Counted from the stretch's first letter, positions 29,742 through 39,300 are shown. The stretch is 64,000 bases of DNA from Rhizobiaceae bacterium CPCC 101076 (GCA_003347645.1 QDFX01000016.1:31823-95822), one strand, 5' to 3'. The notes: a model not told the origin generated them from the sequence alone. Program-made: numbers and translations.

Positions 29742-29831
29742 GGAGGGGTGGCCGAGTGGTTGAAGGCGCACGCCTGGAAAGTGTGTATACGGGAAACCGT
29801 ATCGGGGGTTCGAATCCCCCTCCCTCCGCCA
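29742..29831 (+). tRNA. tRNA-Ser (anticodon GGA)
   Basis: 90 nt including an encoded CCA. The acceptor stem GGAGGGG pairs with TCCCTCC (one G-T). The anticodon stem CACGC/GTGTG encloses loop CTGGAAA with anticodon GGA at 29776-29778. A long class II variable arm (ATACGGGAAACCGTAT) and T-arm GGGGGTTCGAATCCCCC follow. It stands at the boundary between housekeeping genes and more accessory content, a common integration position, but no integrase or repeated tRNA 3' end is visible here. Confidence 0.97.
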
Positions 29832-30167
29832 GACATTAAGCTATTGTTATAGCTATTCTTTCTGACCTTATGCTTGGTTCCTAAGCCTCGGAAATGTCGC
29901 TTGCTTTGGCATAGTCCAAAGTCTCCGCTCCCCCTCCGGACTTCATTTTTGCGCGCAAATCGGCGGCCGATCTAACTGGATTCTTCGGAGGGCACGCACC
30001 CACTACGGTTTCGAGTTTGCCGCGATGCAGATCGCCCGCCCACGCTCCATCGCGCGGAGCAATTCCTCTCGCGGAAACCGCTGAAGTTGCGTAAGTTACA
30101 CTCTACATCCGACGCGGCAGTAGAGTTCGATGGTGAGTCCTCGTCCAACGCCAACGGAGGATGCCGG
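29832..30167. other. intergenic region after the tRNA, no gene seen
   Basis: 336 bp, more AT-rich at its start. It probably holds the promoter of the operon beginning at 30168. No tRNA fragment, integrase remnant or convincing small gene was found. Confidence 0.5.
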
Positions 30168-31028
30168 GTGAAACTCCTCCAAGAACCGCTCGTCCATTTC
30201 GTCGCCGCAGGCACGGTCCTGTTCGCCGTTTATAGTTGGCTCAACAAAGATAGCGTCGAAATTGCGGGAGTGCCGCCGGTCCGGATCGGTGAGGGCGAAC
30301 TGAGGTGGGTCGAGGAAACCTGGAGCAGGCAATGGCTCCGGTCGCCTTCAAAAGAAGAGCTGTCTGGGTTTGTTGCCGAACTCGTCAATGAAGAGCTCCT
30401 TGCCCGCGAGGCGCTCGAAATGGGGCTCGACAAGGATGACACGATTATCCGCCGTCGACTGGCGCAGAAGCTTAAGTTCATCGTCGACGACACTGCACGG
30501 CTCGGCGAGCCGACGGATGATGTGTTGCGTGCCTACTACGAGAAGAATTTGGCGCGCTTCACACATGGCGCAACGGTGTCGTTCGTCCACGCGTTCTTCA
30601 ACACCGGAACCCGTTCAAATGCGGAAGGTGACGCGAGAGCGATATTAAAGGCTGGGCCCAGTCCTAATGCAGGAGATCGGTTTCTGCTCGGCAATGGATT
30701 TCCCAATGCCGATGCGCAGGCGGTATCGAACGTCTTTGGTCCGGACTTCGCACGAGAGCTCTTCAGAGCGGTCCCTGGAACATGGTCGGGACCGATCAAG
30801 TCCGCCTACGGCTATCATCTTGCGCTGATCGACAGAAAGAACGAGGCGGCGCAACTCCCGTTCAACGAGGTGCGCGACAAAGTGGTCGCGGCATGGCGCG
30901 TTGAGAAACAGGACGAGGCTTACGCCGCCTATATCGCGCGGCTTCGCGAGAAGTATGGCGTCGAATTTGACCAGAGCGTGAAGGCATTGCTCGACGACAC
31001 GCCCGCCAAAAGCTTGGTGGCGAAATGA
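30168..31028 (+). CDS. membrane-anchored parvulin-type peptidyl-prolyl isomerase-like protein
   Basis: 286 residues from a GTG at 30168, preceded by GGAGG at 30156-30160. An N-terminal membrane anchor (about 7-24) is followed by a SurA/PpiC-like alpha-helical part (ELVNEELLAREALEMGL and RRRLAQKLKFIVDD) and a degenerate parvulin domain (VSFVHAFFNT, GPDFARELFRAVPGTWSGPIKSAYGYHLALI). It probably acts in the periplasm as a foldase for the downstream exported proteins. Its stop overlaps the next ATG (ATGA). First gene of a three-gene operon. Confidence 0.85.
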   Translation: MKLLQEPLVHFVAAGTVLFAVYSWLNKDSVEIAGVPPVRIGEGELRWVEETWSRQWLRSPSKEELSGFVAELVNEELLAREALEMGLDKDDTIIRRRLAQKLKFIVDDTARLGEPTDDVLRAYYEKNLARFTHGATVSFVHAFFNTGTRSNAEGDARAILKAGPSPNAGDRFLLGNGFPNADAQAVSNVFGPDFARELFRAVPGTWSGPIKSAYGYHLALIDRKNEAAQLPFNEVRDKVVAAWRVEKQDEAYAAYIARLREKYGVEFDQSVKALLDDTPAKSLVAK

Positions 31029-32020
31029 AATTCCTCTCGCATTTCCCTTTCCTCTGTCTTCTGCTGATGGCAGCGATGGCGAGCACGGCGGCTCATGAAG
31101 TGCGTCCGGCCCTGCTCGACATCCGCGAGGAAGCGCCAGGCGAATTTAGCATTCTCTTCAAGACGCCGATGCAGGGCGATGCCCGACTGTCATTGCGCGC
31201 AACGTTTTCCGGCAGAAATGAAGCTCTGACACCGATGGTCGAGCGTCCGACCGGAGACGCCATGGTGCAGTCCTGGCAGCTGCGGGCGATTGAGCCGCTG
31301 GCCGGGCAGCGCGTACTAATCGATGGGCTGCAGAGTACGATGACGGAAGCCCTGGTGCGTGCCGAATTTCAGAATGGAAATGTCTGGACCGGGCGACTGA
31401 CACCGGCGGTGCCGTCGGCGACAATCCCGGAAGCGCAGAGCAAATGGGAAGTGATCGCGGCCTACTTACGAAGCGGCGTCGAGCACATTCTGTTCGGTTT
31501 CGACCATCTGCTGTTCGTGACAGCGCTGATGATGATCGTTCGGGACTGGCGCATTCTGGTGAAGACGATCACCGCCTTCACCGTCGCACATTCGATAACG
31601 CTGACGCTCGCCAGCCTTAAGATAGCCAGTCTGCCATCGGCCCCTGTCGAGGGCGTCATCGCGCTCAGTATACTGCTAGTCGCCACCGAAATCGCGCGCA
31701 AGGAACGCGGCCAAACAAGTCTGACGGTTCGGTGGCCGTGGGCTGTCGCCTTCGCCTTCGGACTGCTGCACGGCTTCGGATTTGCTGGCGCGCTAGCCGA
31801 TGTCGGGCTACCGGGCGGCGATATTCCACTGGCCCTGTTCTCATTCAATCTCGGCGTCGAGATCGGGCAGCTAATCTACATCGCTGCGGTTCTTTTCATT
31901 GTCGCGATGATCCGCCGCGTCGTTACCGTTCCGCGCCAGGCCGTCACCGCCGTGGCGTACGGCATCGGTACAATGGCAGCGTTCTGGACCATCGAAAGGC
32001 TGACCAACGCGTTCTTGTAA
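31025..32020 (+). CDS. HupE/UreJ-like membrane protein
   Basis: 331 residues. A signal peptide (MKFLSHFPFLCLLLMAAMASTA) and a periplasmic beta-rich domain (about 24-145, starting HEVRP) precede a C-terminal bundle of about six to seven helices. His-rich membrane motifs are GVEHILFGFDHLLFV, VAHSITL and LLHGFGFAGAL. This is the HupE/UreJ_2 class, relatives of which are predicted nickel or cobalt permeases; metal transport is therefore plausible but not shown. It overlaps the upstream gene by 4 bp and is 16 bp from the DUF3604 gene. Confidence 0.87.
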   Translation: MKFLSHFPFLCLLLMAAMASTAAHEVRPALLDIREEAPGEFSILFKTPMQGDARLSLRATFSGRNEALTPMVERPTGDAMVQSWQLRAIEPLAGQRVLIDGLQSTMTEALVRAEFQNGNVWTGRLTPAVPSATIPEAQSKWEVIAAYLRSGVEHILFGFDHLLFVTALMMIVRDWRILVKTITAFTVAHSITLTLASLKIASLPSAPVEGVIALSILLVATEIARKERGQTSLTVRWPWAVAFAFGLLHGFGFAGALADVGLPGGDIPLALFSFNLGVEIGQLIYIAAVLFIVAMIRRVVTVPRQAVTAVAYGIGTMAAFWTIERLTNAFL

Positions 32021-32036
32021 CTACGGAGGAAGCGTC

Positions 32037-34004
32037 ATGAGCACCTGCATTCGCAGACTTAAGGCATTTTTGTCGCGCAAGACGGTTCTCATCGGCGTTT
32101 TCGCCGCTTTTGCCCTTCCTGCCGGAGCGCAAGAAGCCGCCGGCAGCGATATCGGCACGCTGGACAAGGCTGAGGCCGAGAAGCTCTTTCCAACGCAGCG
32201 TCCATACTCGCCGTATGCAGGACGGAACTTTCCGACGCGTCCGTTCTTCGGCGACACCCACCTCCATACATCGTTCTCGATGGATGCTGGCGCGTTCGGC
32301 GCCAAAATCGATCCGCGTGACGCCTATCGCCTGGCCAAGGGCCAGGAACTAACGGCTTCGTCAGGACAACCCGTGAAATTGTCGCGGCCGCTCGATTTCC
32401 TGGTTGTCGCCGATCATTCCGACAACATGGGCTTTTTCCCCGATCTTCTCAAAGGCAAGCCCGCGCTGCTCGCCGATCCTCTCGGCCGCAAATGGTACAA
32501 CATGATGCAGAACGGCCAGGGTGCCGCGGCTGCGGTCGACATCATCACTTCGTTCGGTGCGGGCAAGTTCAAGGGACCAATCCTCTACACGCCGGATAGC
32601 GACGCCTACCGCTCCGCTTGGCACGAGACAATCGACGCCGCAGAGGAAGCCAACGACCCGGGACGGTTCACCGCCTTCATCGGATACGAGTGGACGTCGA
32701 ACACGGGCGGTAACAACCTGCATCGCAACGTCATCTTCCGGGATAATGGCACTCTCGCGCGTCAGGTCGTGCCCTACACCGTCCTCCCGCCGGGAAGCGA
32801 CAATCCGCGCGATCTGTGGAAATGGATGGCGGCCTACGAAGAGAAGACCGGCGGCCACGTGCTGGCCATCTCGCACAATGGAAATCTCTCGAACGGGCGC
32901 ATGTTCCCGGTCATCGAGCCCGGAGTGAACAAGCCGATCGACCGCGAATATGCCGAAACACGCGCGCGCTGGGAGCGTCTTTACGAGGCGACGCAGATCA
33001 AGGGCGATAGCGAGACGCATCCCTTCCTGTCGCCGAACGACGAATTCGCGAATTTCGAGCGCTGGGACAAGGGCAATCTCGACCTGACCGAAGCCAAGAA
33101 ACCGGAGATGCTGGAATTCGAACATGCCCGGGCGGCACTCAAGAACGGACTGAAGCTTGAAGCGCGGCTCGGCGTCAATCCTTACAAGTTCGGTATGATC
33201 GGCTCGACGGACGCCCATACTGGCCTAACCGCGGTGGAAGAGGAGAATTTCTTCGGCAAGACATCGAGCACCGAACCTTCCGCTGAGCGGCTGACCGCCA
33301 CCTTCGTGAAGAGGGGCGACCTCGCCATCATGGACTGGCAGCAGACCGCATCGGGCTATGCCGCCGTCTGGGCCACGGAAAATACACGCGCGAGCCTGTT
33401 CGATGCGATGGAGCGCCGCGAGACCTATGCGACCACCGGACCCCGCATGGCGGTGCGCCTATTCGGCGGTTGGGACTTCACCGCCGCCGACGCCAACAGC
33501 CGCAGCCCCGCGATTGCGGGCTACATGAAGGGCGTGCCGATGGGGGGAGATCTTGGTCCCGCTCCCTCCGCCAGTAAGTCTCCAACCTTCCTCGTGGCAG
33601 CGCTGAAGGATCCGATCGGCGCCAATCTCGATCGCTACCAGATCATAAAGGGATGGCTCGACGCCGCAGGCGTGCTTCGTGAAAAGGTCTACGACGTTGC
33701 GTGGTCAGGCGAGCGCAAGCCCGGCACGAATGGCAAAGTGCCCGCGGTCGGAACGACGGTCGATGTCGCGAATGCAATCTGGACCAACACAATCGGATCG
33801 CCGGAGCTTATCGGGGTATGGACCGACCCGGAGTTCGACCCCTCTCAGCGGGCGTTTTACTACGGCCGCGTTCTCGAAATCCCGACGCCGCGCTGGACGG
33901 CCTATGATGCCAAATACTTTGGCGTGCGGCCGCCGGAAGGCGCGGTGATGGAAATGCAGGAGCGCGCCTACACGTCGCCGATCTGGTATGCGCCGAACGG
34001 TTGA
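32037..34004 (+). CDS. secreted DUF3604 protein (PHP-like metal-dependent fold)
   Basis: 655 residues with an N-terminal signal peptide (ends near ALPAGAQ, residue 32). Metal-ligand-like motifs match a PHP hydrolase: GDTHLHTSF (His75, His77), VVADHSDN, ISHNGNLS and GSTDAHTG. The C-terminal half is DUF3604-specific. A GGAGG lies 8 bp before the ATG. It is probably a periplasmic or secreted metal-dependent phosphoesterase-like enzyme. The substrate is unknown. The coupling with an anchored isomerase-like protein and a possible metal transporter suggests a shared maturation route. Confidence 0.88.
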   Translation: MSTCIRRLKAFLSRKTVLIGVFAAFALPAGAQEAAGSDIGTLDKAEAEKLFPTQRPYSPYAGRNFPTRPFFGDTHLHTSFSMDAGAFGAKIDPRDAYRLAKGQELTASSGQPVKLSRPLDFLVVADHSDNMGFFPDLLKGKPALLADPLGRKWYNMMQNGQGAAAAVDIITSFGAGKFKGPILYTPDSDAYRSAWHETIDAAEEANDPGRFTAFIGYEWTSNTGGNNLHRNVIFRDNGTLARQVVPYTVLPPGSDNPRDLWKWMAAYEEKTGGHVLAISHNGNLSNGRMFPVIEPGVNKPIDREYAETRARWERLYEATQIKGDSETHPFLSPNDEFANFERWDKGNLDLTEAKKPEMLEFEHARAALKNGLKLEARLGVNPYKFGMIGSTDAHTGLTAVEEENFFGKTSSTEPSAERLTATFVKRGDLAIMDWQQTASGYAAVWATENTRASLFDAMERRETYATTGPRMAVRLFGGWDFTAADANSRSPAIAGYMKGVPMGGDLGPAPSASKSPTFLVAALKDPIGANLDRYQIIKGWLDAAGVLREKVYDVAWSGERKPGTNGKVPAVGTTVDVANAIWTNTIGSPELIGVWTDPEFDPSQRAFYYGRVLEIPTPRWTAYDAKYFGVRPPEGAVMEMQERAYTSPIWYAPNG

Positions 34005-34345
34005 TTGCGACCGTATCGATAGCAGAGCCAGTTGAGTGTCGCTGAGTGTCATGACCCGTTCTCCTGTCTCGACGGCTCATGCCGTAACCGTGACAGGCCC
34101 CGGACCGGATCAGGCGGGGCGCCGACCGGTCGACCCGGTCGGTATCAGCAATGCTTGTGGAGACGGATGCCAGTCCTTTCTGACGCATCCCTATGATCGG
34201 CCGATGTAGCGGCTGCCTGGATTCCGACGTACGGCATGGCATGCAGTGAGCGCTGTCGACTTTTGATCGGAAAGTTTGTCGCATCCTCGCATTGGAACGA
34301 TTCCAGCCTCTCGCGCCTGATTCGCGCGGCGTGGGAGACTCCTAA
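34005..34345. other. intergenic region with a palindrome
   Basis: 341 bp. CCGACCGG - TCGAC - CCGGTCGG (34122-34142) is a perfect 8-bp hairpin, possibly the end of the DUF3604 transcript. GGAACGATTCC (34294-34304) is a short dyad about 40 bp before the 34346 gene. No coding sequence is convincing. Confidence 0.45.
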
Positions 34346-34585
34346 ATGGCAAAGCAAATCAGATTGAAGGGACCGAAAGCGAAGATAATTGGCGCACAGA
34401 TACCCAATGATCTGAGCATTGCCATTGATGTATGGATCGAGCAGCACCCAGATCCGAAGCCGAGCCGATCGGATGTACTCCGCGAAGCCTTGTGCCGACT
34501 GATCTTGCCGGAGCCTCGCTCAATCGAAGCCCCGCCGGAGGACGTTCGCTGGGAGCGTGGCGAATCGAGCCCAAGATGGCGCTGA
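34346..34585 (+). CDS. small ribbon-helix-helix-like protein, copy 1
   Basis: 79 residues. After a basic N-terminus (MAKQIRLKGPKAK) comes IIGAQIPNDLSIAID, a beta-strand-like start, and a helix-turn-helix-like WIEQHPDPKPSRSDVLREAL. The layout suits a ribbon-helix-helix DNA-binding dimer. Two related proteins lie at 43737-43952 and 43960-44181. The target is unknown. No toxin-like gene accompanies it, so an antitoxin role is not supported. Confidence 0.75.
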   Translation: MAKQIRLKGPKAKIIGAQIPNDLSIAIDVWIEQHPDPKPSRSDVLREALCRLILPEPRSIEAPPEDVRWERGESSPRWR

Positions 34586-34767
34586 AACCTCCAAACCCGA
34601 TCGATCAAGCTCGCCGTTTCGAAAGGGCCCTGAGGAAGACGTCAGAGGGCAGATGGTCGACGATTCAATCTCCAAGGAGAGCGGGCGCGACAGGCGCTAT
34701 TGCTCTCGCAGTTGCCATCGGGAGCGCAGTCACCGCCATATGGTTGATCGCCCTTGCGCCTTTCTAA
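34576..34767 (+). CDS. small membrane protein, uncertain
   Basis: 63 residues overlapping the end of the preceding gene by 10 bp. A basic N-terminal half (DQARRFERALRKTSEGRW) is followed by one C-terminal membrane helix (GAIALAVAIGSAVTAIWLIALAPF). The hydrophobic end argues for a real product, but there is no clear ribosome site and no family is recognised. Confidence 0.4.
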   Translation: MALKPPNPIDQARRFERALRKTSEGRWSTIQSPRRAGATGAIALAVAIGSAVTAIWLIALAPF

Positions 34768-34799
34768 TTAGATGATCTGATCCTCCGAGCCGCAATTGG

Positions 34800-35042
34800 T
34801 CACTTTGCTGGCTTTTCCGATGGGGCGGGTCGCGGAATCGGCCCGGAGTGACGAGCTCTTGGTGGGGTAACGAGCCGAAAGCGGATTGGCGCGGACTTCC
34901 AATCCCATGGAACACCGAGCCGCTCGACGCACGTTGTGAACATTGTCTGACCGTCGGAATTCATTACCTCGAAAACGGAAGCGGGTTCCCCGAGCTTCCC
35001 GCACTCATGCCAGCGGTCGAAATGCATCCACTCGCCAGTCAT
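34800..35042 (-). CDS. small conserved-looking hypothetical protein
   Basis: 80 residues, starting MTGEWMHFDRWHECGKL, then VFEVMNSDGQTMFT, VPWDWKS and a Pro-rich end. A perfect GGAGGGAG precedes the ATG. The sequence resembles short uncharacterised proteins common in rhizobial genomes, from memory only. Soluble, no signal peptide. Function unknown. Confidence 0.65.
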   Translation of the reverse strand: MTGEWMHFDRWHECGKLGEPASVFEVMNSDGQTMFTTCVERLGVPWDWKSAPIRFRLVTPPRARHSGPIPRPAPSEKPAK

Positions 35043-35061
35043 GGCTCCCTCCGAAGTGGGC

Positions 35062-37146
35062 TCAGAGATAGAAGTCGGTCACTACTAACGGTGTTATGGA
35101 AGAGACGTTTATTTCGAAGTCCGCCAATCCGTCGCCATTCGTATCCCCGGACAGGACTCCGTCGACAAAGTGCAATTGCCCTGCCCTGCCCGTAAATGCG
35201 GCGTCGCCGAGATAAGTGAAAGCCTGATCTCGGCGAGCACTGATATTCGCGTCGATGCTGCGGAGATCGATCTTGTCGAGGCCCGACGTGAAATCGCTGA
35301 CGGTATCGCGACCGGACTGCAGGGAGTCACCTATCGACCTAAACTGAAAAATGTCTGATCCGGCCCCACCGCTGAGGTGGTCAGCGCCGAAGCCTCCGTA
35401 CAGCGTATCGTTGCCACTGCCGCCACTCAGGACATCATTCCCCAGGCCCCCGTCGAGAAAATCGAAACCATCGCCTCCGAGCAGACTGTCGATTCCGCTC
35501 CGGCCAAACAGGGTGTCATTGCTGCTACCCCCGTCCAACGTGTTTGCGCTGTCATTGCCAGACAAGACATCGGAAAAACTGCTGCCGGTCAGGTTCTCAA
35601 TGCTCACATATTGATCGCCCCTGGCATCTTGGGTGTTGTACTTCGGATGAAGCAGGTCGGCGTTGACGCCGCGGGCGGCCGTCTCATAGCTAGCGGTGTC
35701 GGTCCCTGCTCCCCCATCAAGTCGATCGCTTCCCGCGCCGCCGAAAAGCAGGTCATCGCCACCGAACCCGTTAAGCTTGTCATTGCCAGCGCGCCCATCG
35801 AGTACGTCATTCCCCAGGCCGCCGTTGAGGATGTTTGCGGCGCCATCGCCCGTAAGAGTCAATGTGGTCGTGGGCGTTTGGTCCACGGTCGAGGGAGTGC
35901 CAGCGAGCAGGTCCGCAAACGAAAGCGTCTTGTCCGCGAACTGAAAGAATTCGATGCTCCAAGTTTTATCGACACCGTCGGGGATGCTCCCCCGCAAATC
36001 GGAGATCTGAAGCCATCCGTCAGCCAGTTGGCTGCAGCTGTACAGAGTTGAAAGTCCACTGAAGCAGGCCGTGTCAGTCCCCAGACCGCCGTCCAGAATG
36101 TCAGCGCCAGCCCCTCCAGTTAATTTGTCATCGCCTGCGCCACCATTCAGTGAGTTGGCGGCTTGATTGCCAATGATCGTATCGTGCCCAGAACCACCGA
36201 CCGCGTTCTCGATCAAGGAGCGCGCATCGCCATCATGCTGGAGCGCATTGGCGATATTTCCCGCCGCTAGCTTGGAGCCGTCCCACTTCAGTTTGGCGAG
36301 TTGCGCACTGGATGTGGTGGTCCATTCGCCGGGACGAAGATCTAGTTTTAGATTGGTCGTATAGGCAGACAGATCGTAGGTATCGACGCCGCCGCCATCC
36401 CAAATCGTCTGGAATATTCGATTGGACACGGGCACGCCTTGCCCGACTCCGTCGATAAACATCTCTCCCGTCGTGGCACTCCAACGGTAGGTCGTGCTGT
36501 CGCTCAGCGTGTTGAAGTTGGCACCGTACATGTGCTGCAAGGCGGCGATGTCATACATCATCAAAGACTGGGCATAGCCACCCGTCTCGTTGGTGTAGCC
36601 TCCCGTCGTGGAGGCACCCACGTATGATCGGTAGCTCATGATCGTGTACTCCATCGAGTCACGATCCTGCGGCATCACATAATGCTCATGCGCATGCTCG
36701 AGGCCTAGCGAGTGCCCGATTTCGTGGAGAAAGGTGGCATTCGCATAATTGCCCTTCGCGGGGTTGCTGTACCAACCTGAAGACTTGTTGAACCATGCGT
36801 CGCCGCCTTCGGCCGCTGTCGAGGGCAGGTACGCCCAAGCTGTGCTGGGATCGTTCGACATGGCGAAACGCAGATCGGCATGCTGCGTCGCGCTCTCCGC
36901 CTTTTCGGCGAATGTGATATTCGCGACGGAGCTGAACATTGTCAGGGCAGAGCGGACCGTGGCCTGCTGAGTGCTGTTCAGAGCTGCGAATTGGTTAAGG
37001 GGTTCACCCTCCCCGTAATTGGTCCCGTAGTAGGATGCGCTGGTCGGAAAGCTGTAGGTAAGTGTGCTGACCGCCCACTTTACATCCCCTAGCACTCCAT
37101 CAATGTACGCGTTACCGGTAGGGGAAAGGTTTGCGACGGCTGGCAT
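35062..37146 (-). CDS. secreted RTX zinc metalloprotease, serralysin-like (M10)
   Basis: 694 residues from the ATG at 37146. The protease domain has the zinc site [11 protein letters not shown] (about 141-151) and a Met-turn [12 protein letters not shown]. The C-terminal half holds three or more blocks of RTX nonapeptides (GGxGxDxLx) around residues 335-370, 430-490 and 535-600. It ends in VVTDFYL, an acidic-hydrophobic tail typical of type I secretion signals. No signal peptide. No type I secretion genes are nearby. It should be exported in one step and fold on calcium outside the cell. Confidence 0.93.
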   Translation of the reverse strand: MPAVANLSPTGNAYIDGVLGDVKWAVSTLTYSFPTSASYYGTNYGEGEPLNQFAALNSTQQATVRSALTMFSSVANITFAEKAESATQHADLRFAMSNDPSTAWAYLPSTAAEGGDAWFNKSSGWYSNPAKGNYANATFLHEIGHSLGLEHAHEHYVMPQDRDSMEYTIMSYRSYVGASTTGGYTNETGGYAQSLMMYDIAALQHMYGANFNTLSDSTTYRWSATTGEMFIDGVGQGVPVSNRIFQTIWDGGGVDTYDLSAYTTNLKLDLRPGEWTTTSSAQLAKLKWDGSKLAAGNIANALQHDGDARSLIENAVGGSGHDTIIGNQAANSLNGGAGDDKLTGGAGADILDGGLGTDTACFSGLSTLYSCSQLADGWLQISDLRGSIPDGVDKTWSIEFFQFADKTLSFADLLAGTPSTVDQTPTTTLTLTGDGAANILNGGLGNDVLDGRAGNDKLNGFGGDDLLFGGAGSDRLDGGAGTDTASYETAARGVNADLLHPKYNTQDARGDQYVSIENLTGSSFSDVLSGNDSANTLDGGSSNDTLFGRSGIDSLLGGDGFDFLDGGLGNDVLSGGSGNDTLYGGFGADHLSGGAGSDIFQFRSIGDSLQSGRDTVSDFTSGLDKIDLRSIDANISARRDQAFTYLGDAAFTGRAGQLHFVDGVLSGDTNGDGLADFEINVSSITPLVVTDFYL

Positions 37147-37334
37147 CAAGCAATTCCGTTGGATCAACTGAGCTCGACCTTGAGCGCAGAATGCTGCCGT
37201 ACTGTTTTAAGAATAGTTCAAATGCGGAATTTCGAACTTAACGTCGATCGCCTCGTGTGTCGGCGGCACTGCGGTGCGAATTTGGCTTTCCGCACGCTTG
37301 CCCAAAGGCGATAGTGTTCATGTTAGGAGGCCGA

Positions 37335-38120
37335 TTGTCTGTAGCCGATCGAAACAACGTGCGCGTTCGCGGTAGCGGGAAGCCCATGATCTTCGCGCAC
37401 GGATTCGGCTGTGACCAGAACATGTGGCGGTTCGTTGCTCCTGCTTTCGAGGATCGATTTCAAACAATCCTCTTCGACCACGTTGGCGCCGGGAAATCCG
37501 ATCTCAAGGCTTACGACCCGGCGAAATACTCGACGCTCTCTGGTTACGCCGAAGACGTGGTCGAACTCGGCCTGGAGCTCGGGCTGCGGGACGCCATTTT
37601 TGTCGGTCACTCCGTCAGTGCGATGATCGGAGCGCTCGCGTCGATCGAAGCACCCGGCATGTTTGAGAGCTTGGTGATGGTAGGACCTTCCGCGCGCTAT
37701 ATCGACGATCATGATTACGTCGGCGGTTTCAGCGCGGAACAGATCGAAGAGCTTCTCGAATCCTTAACCGATAATCACATGGGTTGGTCCGCCGCGATGG
37801 CTCCGGCCATCATGGGAAACCCGGATCGTCCAGAGCTCGGCGACGAGTTGATCAACAGCTTCTGCCGGACTGATCCGGAAATAGCGAAAGCGTTCGCTCG
37901 GGTAACGTTCACGTCGGACAACCGAGGAGACCTCCAGAGGGTGACGGCCCGCACCCTCGTCCTTCAGTGCAGCGAGGACATCATAGCGTCGAAAGAGGTG
38001 GGGGAGTTCGTTCACAATCAGATTCCGAATAGCCGCTTCGTGGTGCTGAACGCGACCGGGCATTGTCCCAATCTAAGCGCCCCGGCCGAGGTCGTGGCGG
38101 CAATCAATGCGTTTGTCTGA
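37335..38120 (+). CDS. RsbQ-like alpha/beta hydrolase
   Basis: 261 residues from a TTG at 37335, 4 bp after GGAGG; an ATG at 37320 is the alternative. The N-terminus reads VADRNNVRVRGSG as in RsbQ, then FAHGFGCDQNMWR, nucleophile Ser in VGHSVSAMIG, acid in CSEDIIA and His in TGHCPNL. In Bacillus subtilis RsbQ works with the PAS domain of the phosphatase RsbP to sense energy stress. Here the next gene, overlapping by 14 bp, encodes a PAS histidine kinase, suggesting the same sensing module wired to a kinase. Confidence 0.9.
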   Translation: MSVADRNNVRVRGSGKPMIFAHGFGCDQNMWRFVAPAFEDRFQTILFDHVGAGKSDLKAYDPAKYSTLSGYAEDVVELGLELGLRDAIFVGHSVSAMIGALASIEAPGMFESLVMVGPSARYIDDHDYVGGFSAEQIEELLESLTDNHMGWSAAMAPAIMGNPDRPELGDELINSFCRTDPEIAKAFARVTFTSDNRGDLQRVTARTLVLQCSEDIIASKEVGEFVHNQIPNSRFVVLNATGHCPNLSAPAEVVAAINAFV

Positions 38121-39300
38121 TCTCATGCGCGATCCTGATGCCGCAGAGGACCTGGAAGATCTATATGAGAACGCGCCTTGCGGTTATCTCTCGCTCGGGA
38201 CCGACGCTCGGATCGTGAAGGCGAACCGGACGCTGGCGACGTGGACCGGGTTCACGCCAGATGAACTCGTCGGAAAACGGTTCCATGATCTTCTGAACGT
38301 CGCCGGCCGGATTTTTTATGAAACCCATTTCGCCCCGCTCCTGCGGATGCAGGGATTTTTCCATGAAGTCGCGCTCGATCTTCAGACCGCAGACGGCGGG
38401 CGGCTGCCGGTCCTCGCAAATGCCGTCGAACGACGCGATCCCGACGGCGCTCTGATCTTCACTCGCGTAACTATTTTCCAAGCGGTGGTGCGGCGCCGTC
38501 ATGAACGGGAGCTTGAGGAAAGGCTTCATGCGGAAAGAACGCTAGGCGAGCTGCGAGAACAGTTCATCGCTGTTCTCGGGCACGATCTTCGTAATCCTTT
38601 GGCCGCCATCTCAAGCGGCCTTCGGATACTGGCCCAAGAGGAGCAGACCGCGAAATCCAAAAAGGTGATTGGGCTCATGCAAGGCAGCGCCCTGCGCATG
38701 TTCGGCTTGATCGACAACGTGCTAGATTTTGCCCGCGGTCGTTTGGGAGGGGGGATCACCCTGCGGCTCAGCCATGAAGCGCTCGGCCCTGTCCTGGAAC
38801 ACGTCGTCGAAGAGCTACAAACCGCCTATCCCGAACGAGCGGTCGAGAAGGCGATTGTCATCACGCAGCAGGTCCTCTGCGATCAAGCGCGGATCGCTCA
38901 GCTTGCCTCCAATCTTCTTGGCAACGCATTCACGCACGGAGCGGCTGAGCTACCCGTGAAAATAGCGGCGACCACGGAGGATGGGATGTTCAAACTCTGC
39001 GTCAGCAACGCCGGCCCTCCAATTCCGCCGGAGGCGATGAAGCAACTGTTCCAGCCGTTTCAACGAGGCGACCGTAGTAGTGAGGGACTCGGTCTGGGCC
39101 TTCACATCGCTTCGGAAATCGCGAAAGCGCACGATGGATCCCTGACGGTGCGTTCCGATGCGAATGAAACCTGCTTCACGTTCGAAATGCCGTTAACAGC
39201 GATGGCTGAACGCCAGGACGGACGGGACGGTTTTGTACGCTCCTCGGCAACCTCTGGAGCCCCCAGTAGCGGCACCCCTCAGGGTACCTCTGGCGCGTGA
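38107..39300 (+). CDS. PAS-domain sensor histidine kinase, RsbQ partner candidate
   Basis: 397 residues, no membrane segment. The N-terminal PAS domain (about 17-135) reads ENAPCGYLSLG, then TGFTPDELVGKRFHDLL and YETHFAPLLRMQGFFHE. This form of PAS is the type found with RsbQ. A coiled coil follows, then HisKA with the H-box FIAVLGHDLRNPLAAI and an ATPase domain with NLLGNAFTHG and SEGLGLGLHIASEIAKAH. The Ser/Thr/Gly-rich tail is unstructured. No response regulator is encoded next to it. The overlap with the hydrolase gene ties them functionally. Confidence 0.9.
   Translation: MRLSDLMRDPDAAEDLEDLYENAPCGYLSLGTDARIVKANRTLATWTGFTPDELVGKRFHDLLNVAGRIFYETHFAPLLRMQGFFHEVALDLQTADGGRLPVLANAVERRDPDGALIFTRVTIFQAVVRRRHERELEERLHAERTLGELREQFIAVLGHDLRNPLAAISSGLRILAQEEQTAKSKKVIGLMQGSALRMFGLIDNVLDFARGRLGGGITLRLSHEALGPVLEHVVEELQTAYPERAVEKAIVITQQVLCDQARIAQLASNLLGNAFTHGAAELPVKIAATTEDGMFKLCVSNAGPPIPPEAMKQLFQPFQRGDRSSEGLGLGLHIASEIAKAHDGSLTVRSDANETCFTFEMPLTAMAERQDGRDGFVRSSATSGAPSSGTPQGTSGA

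Noticed and set aside
29832..30167. attR-like copy of the tRNA-Ser 3' end
   Set aside because: No second copy of the T-arm/acceptor sequence was found in this gap or elsewhere in the window.
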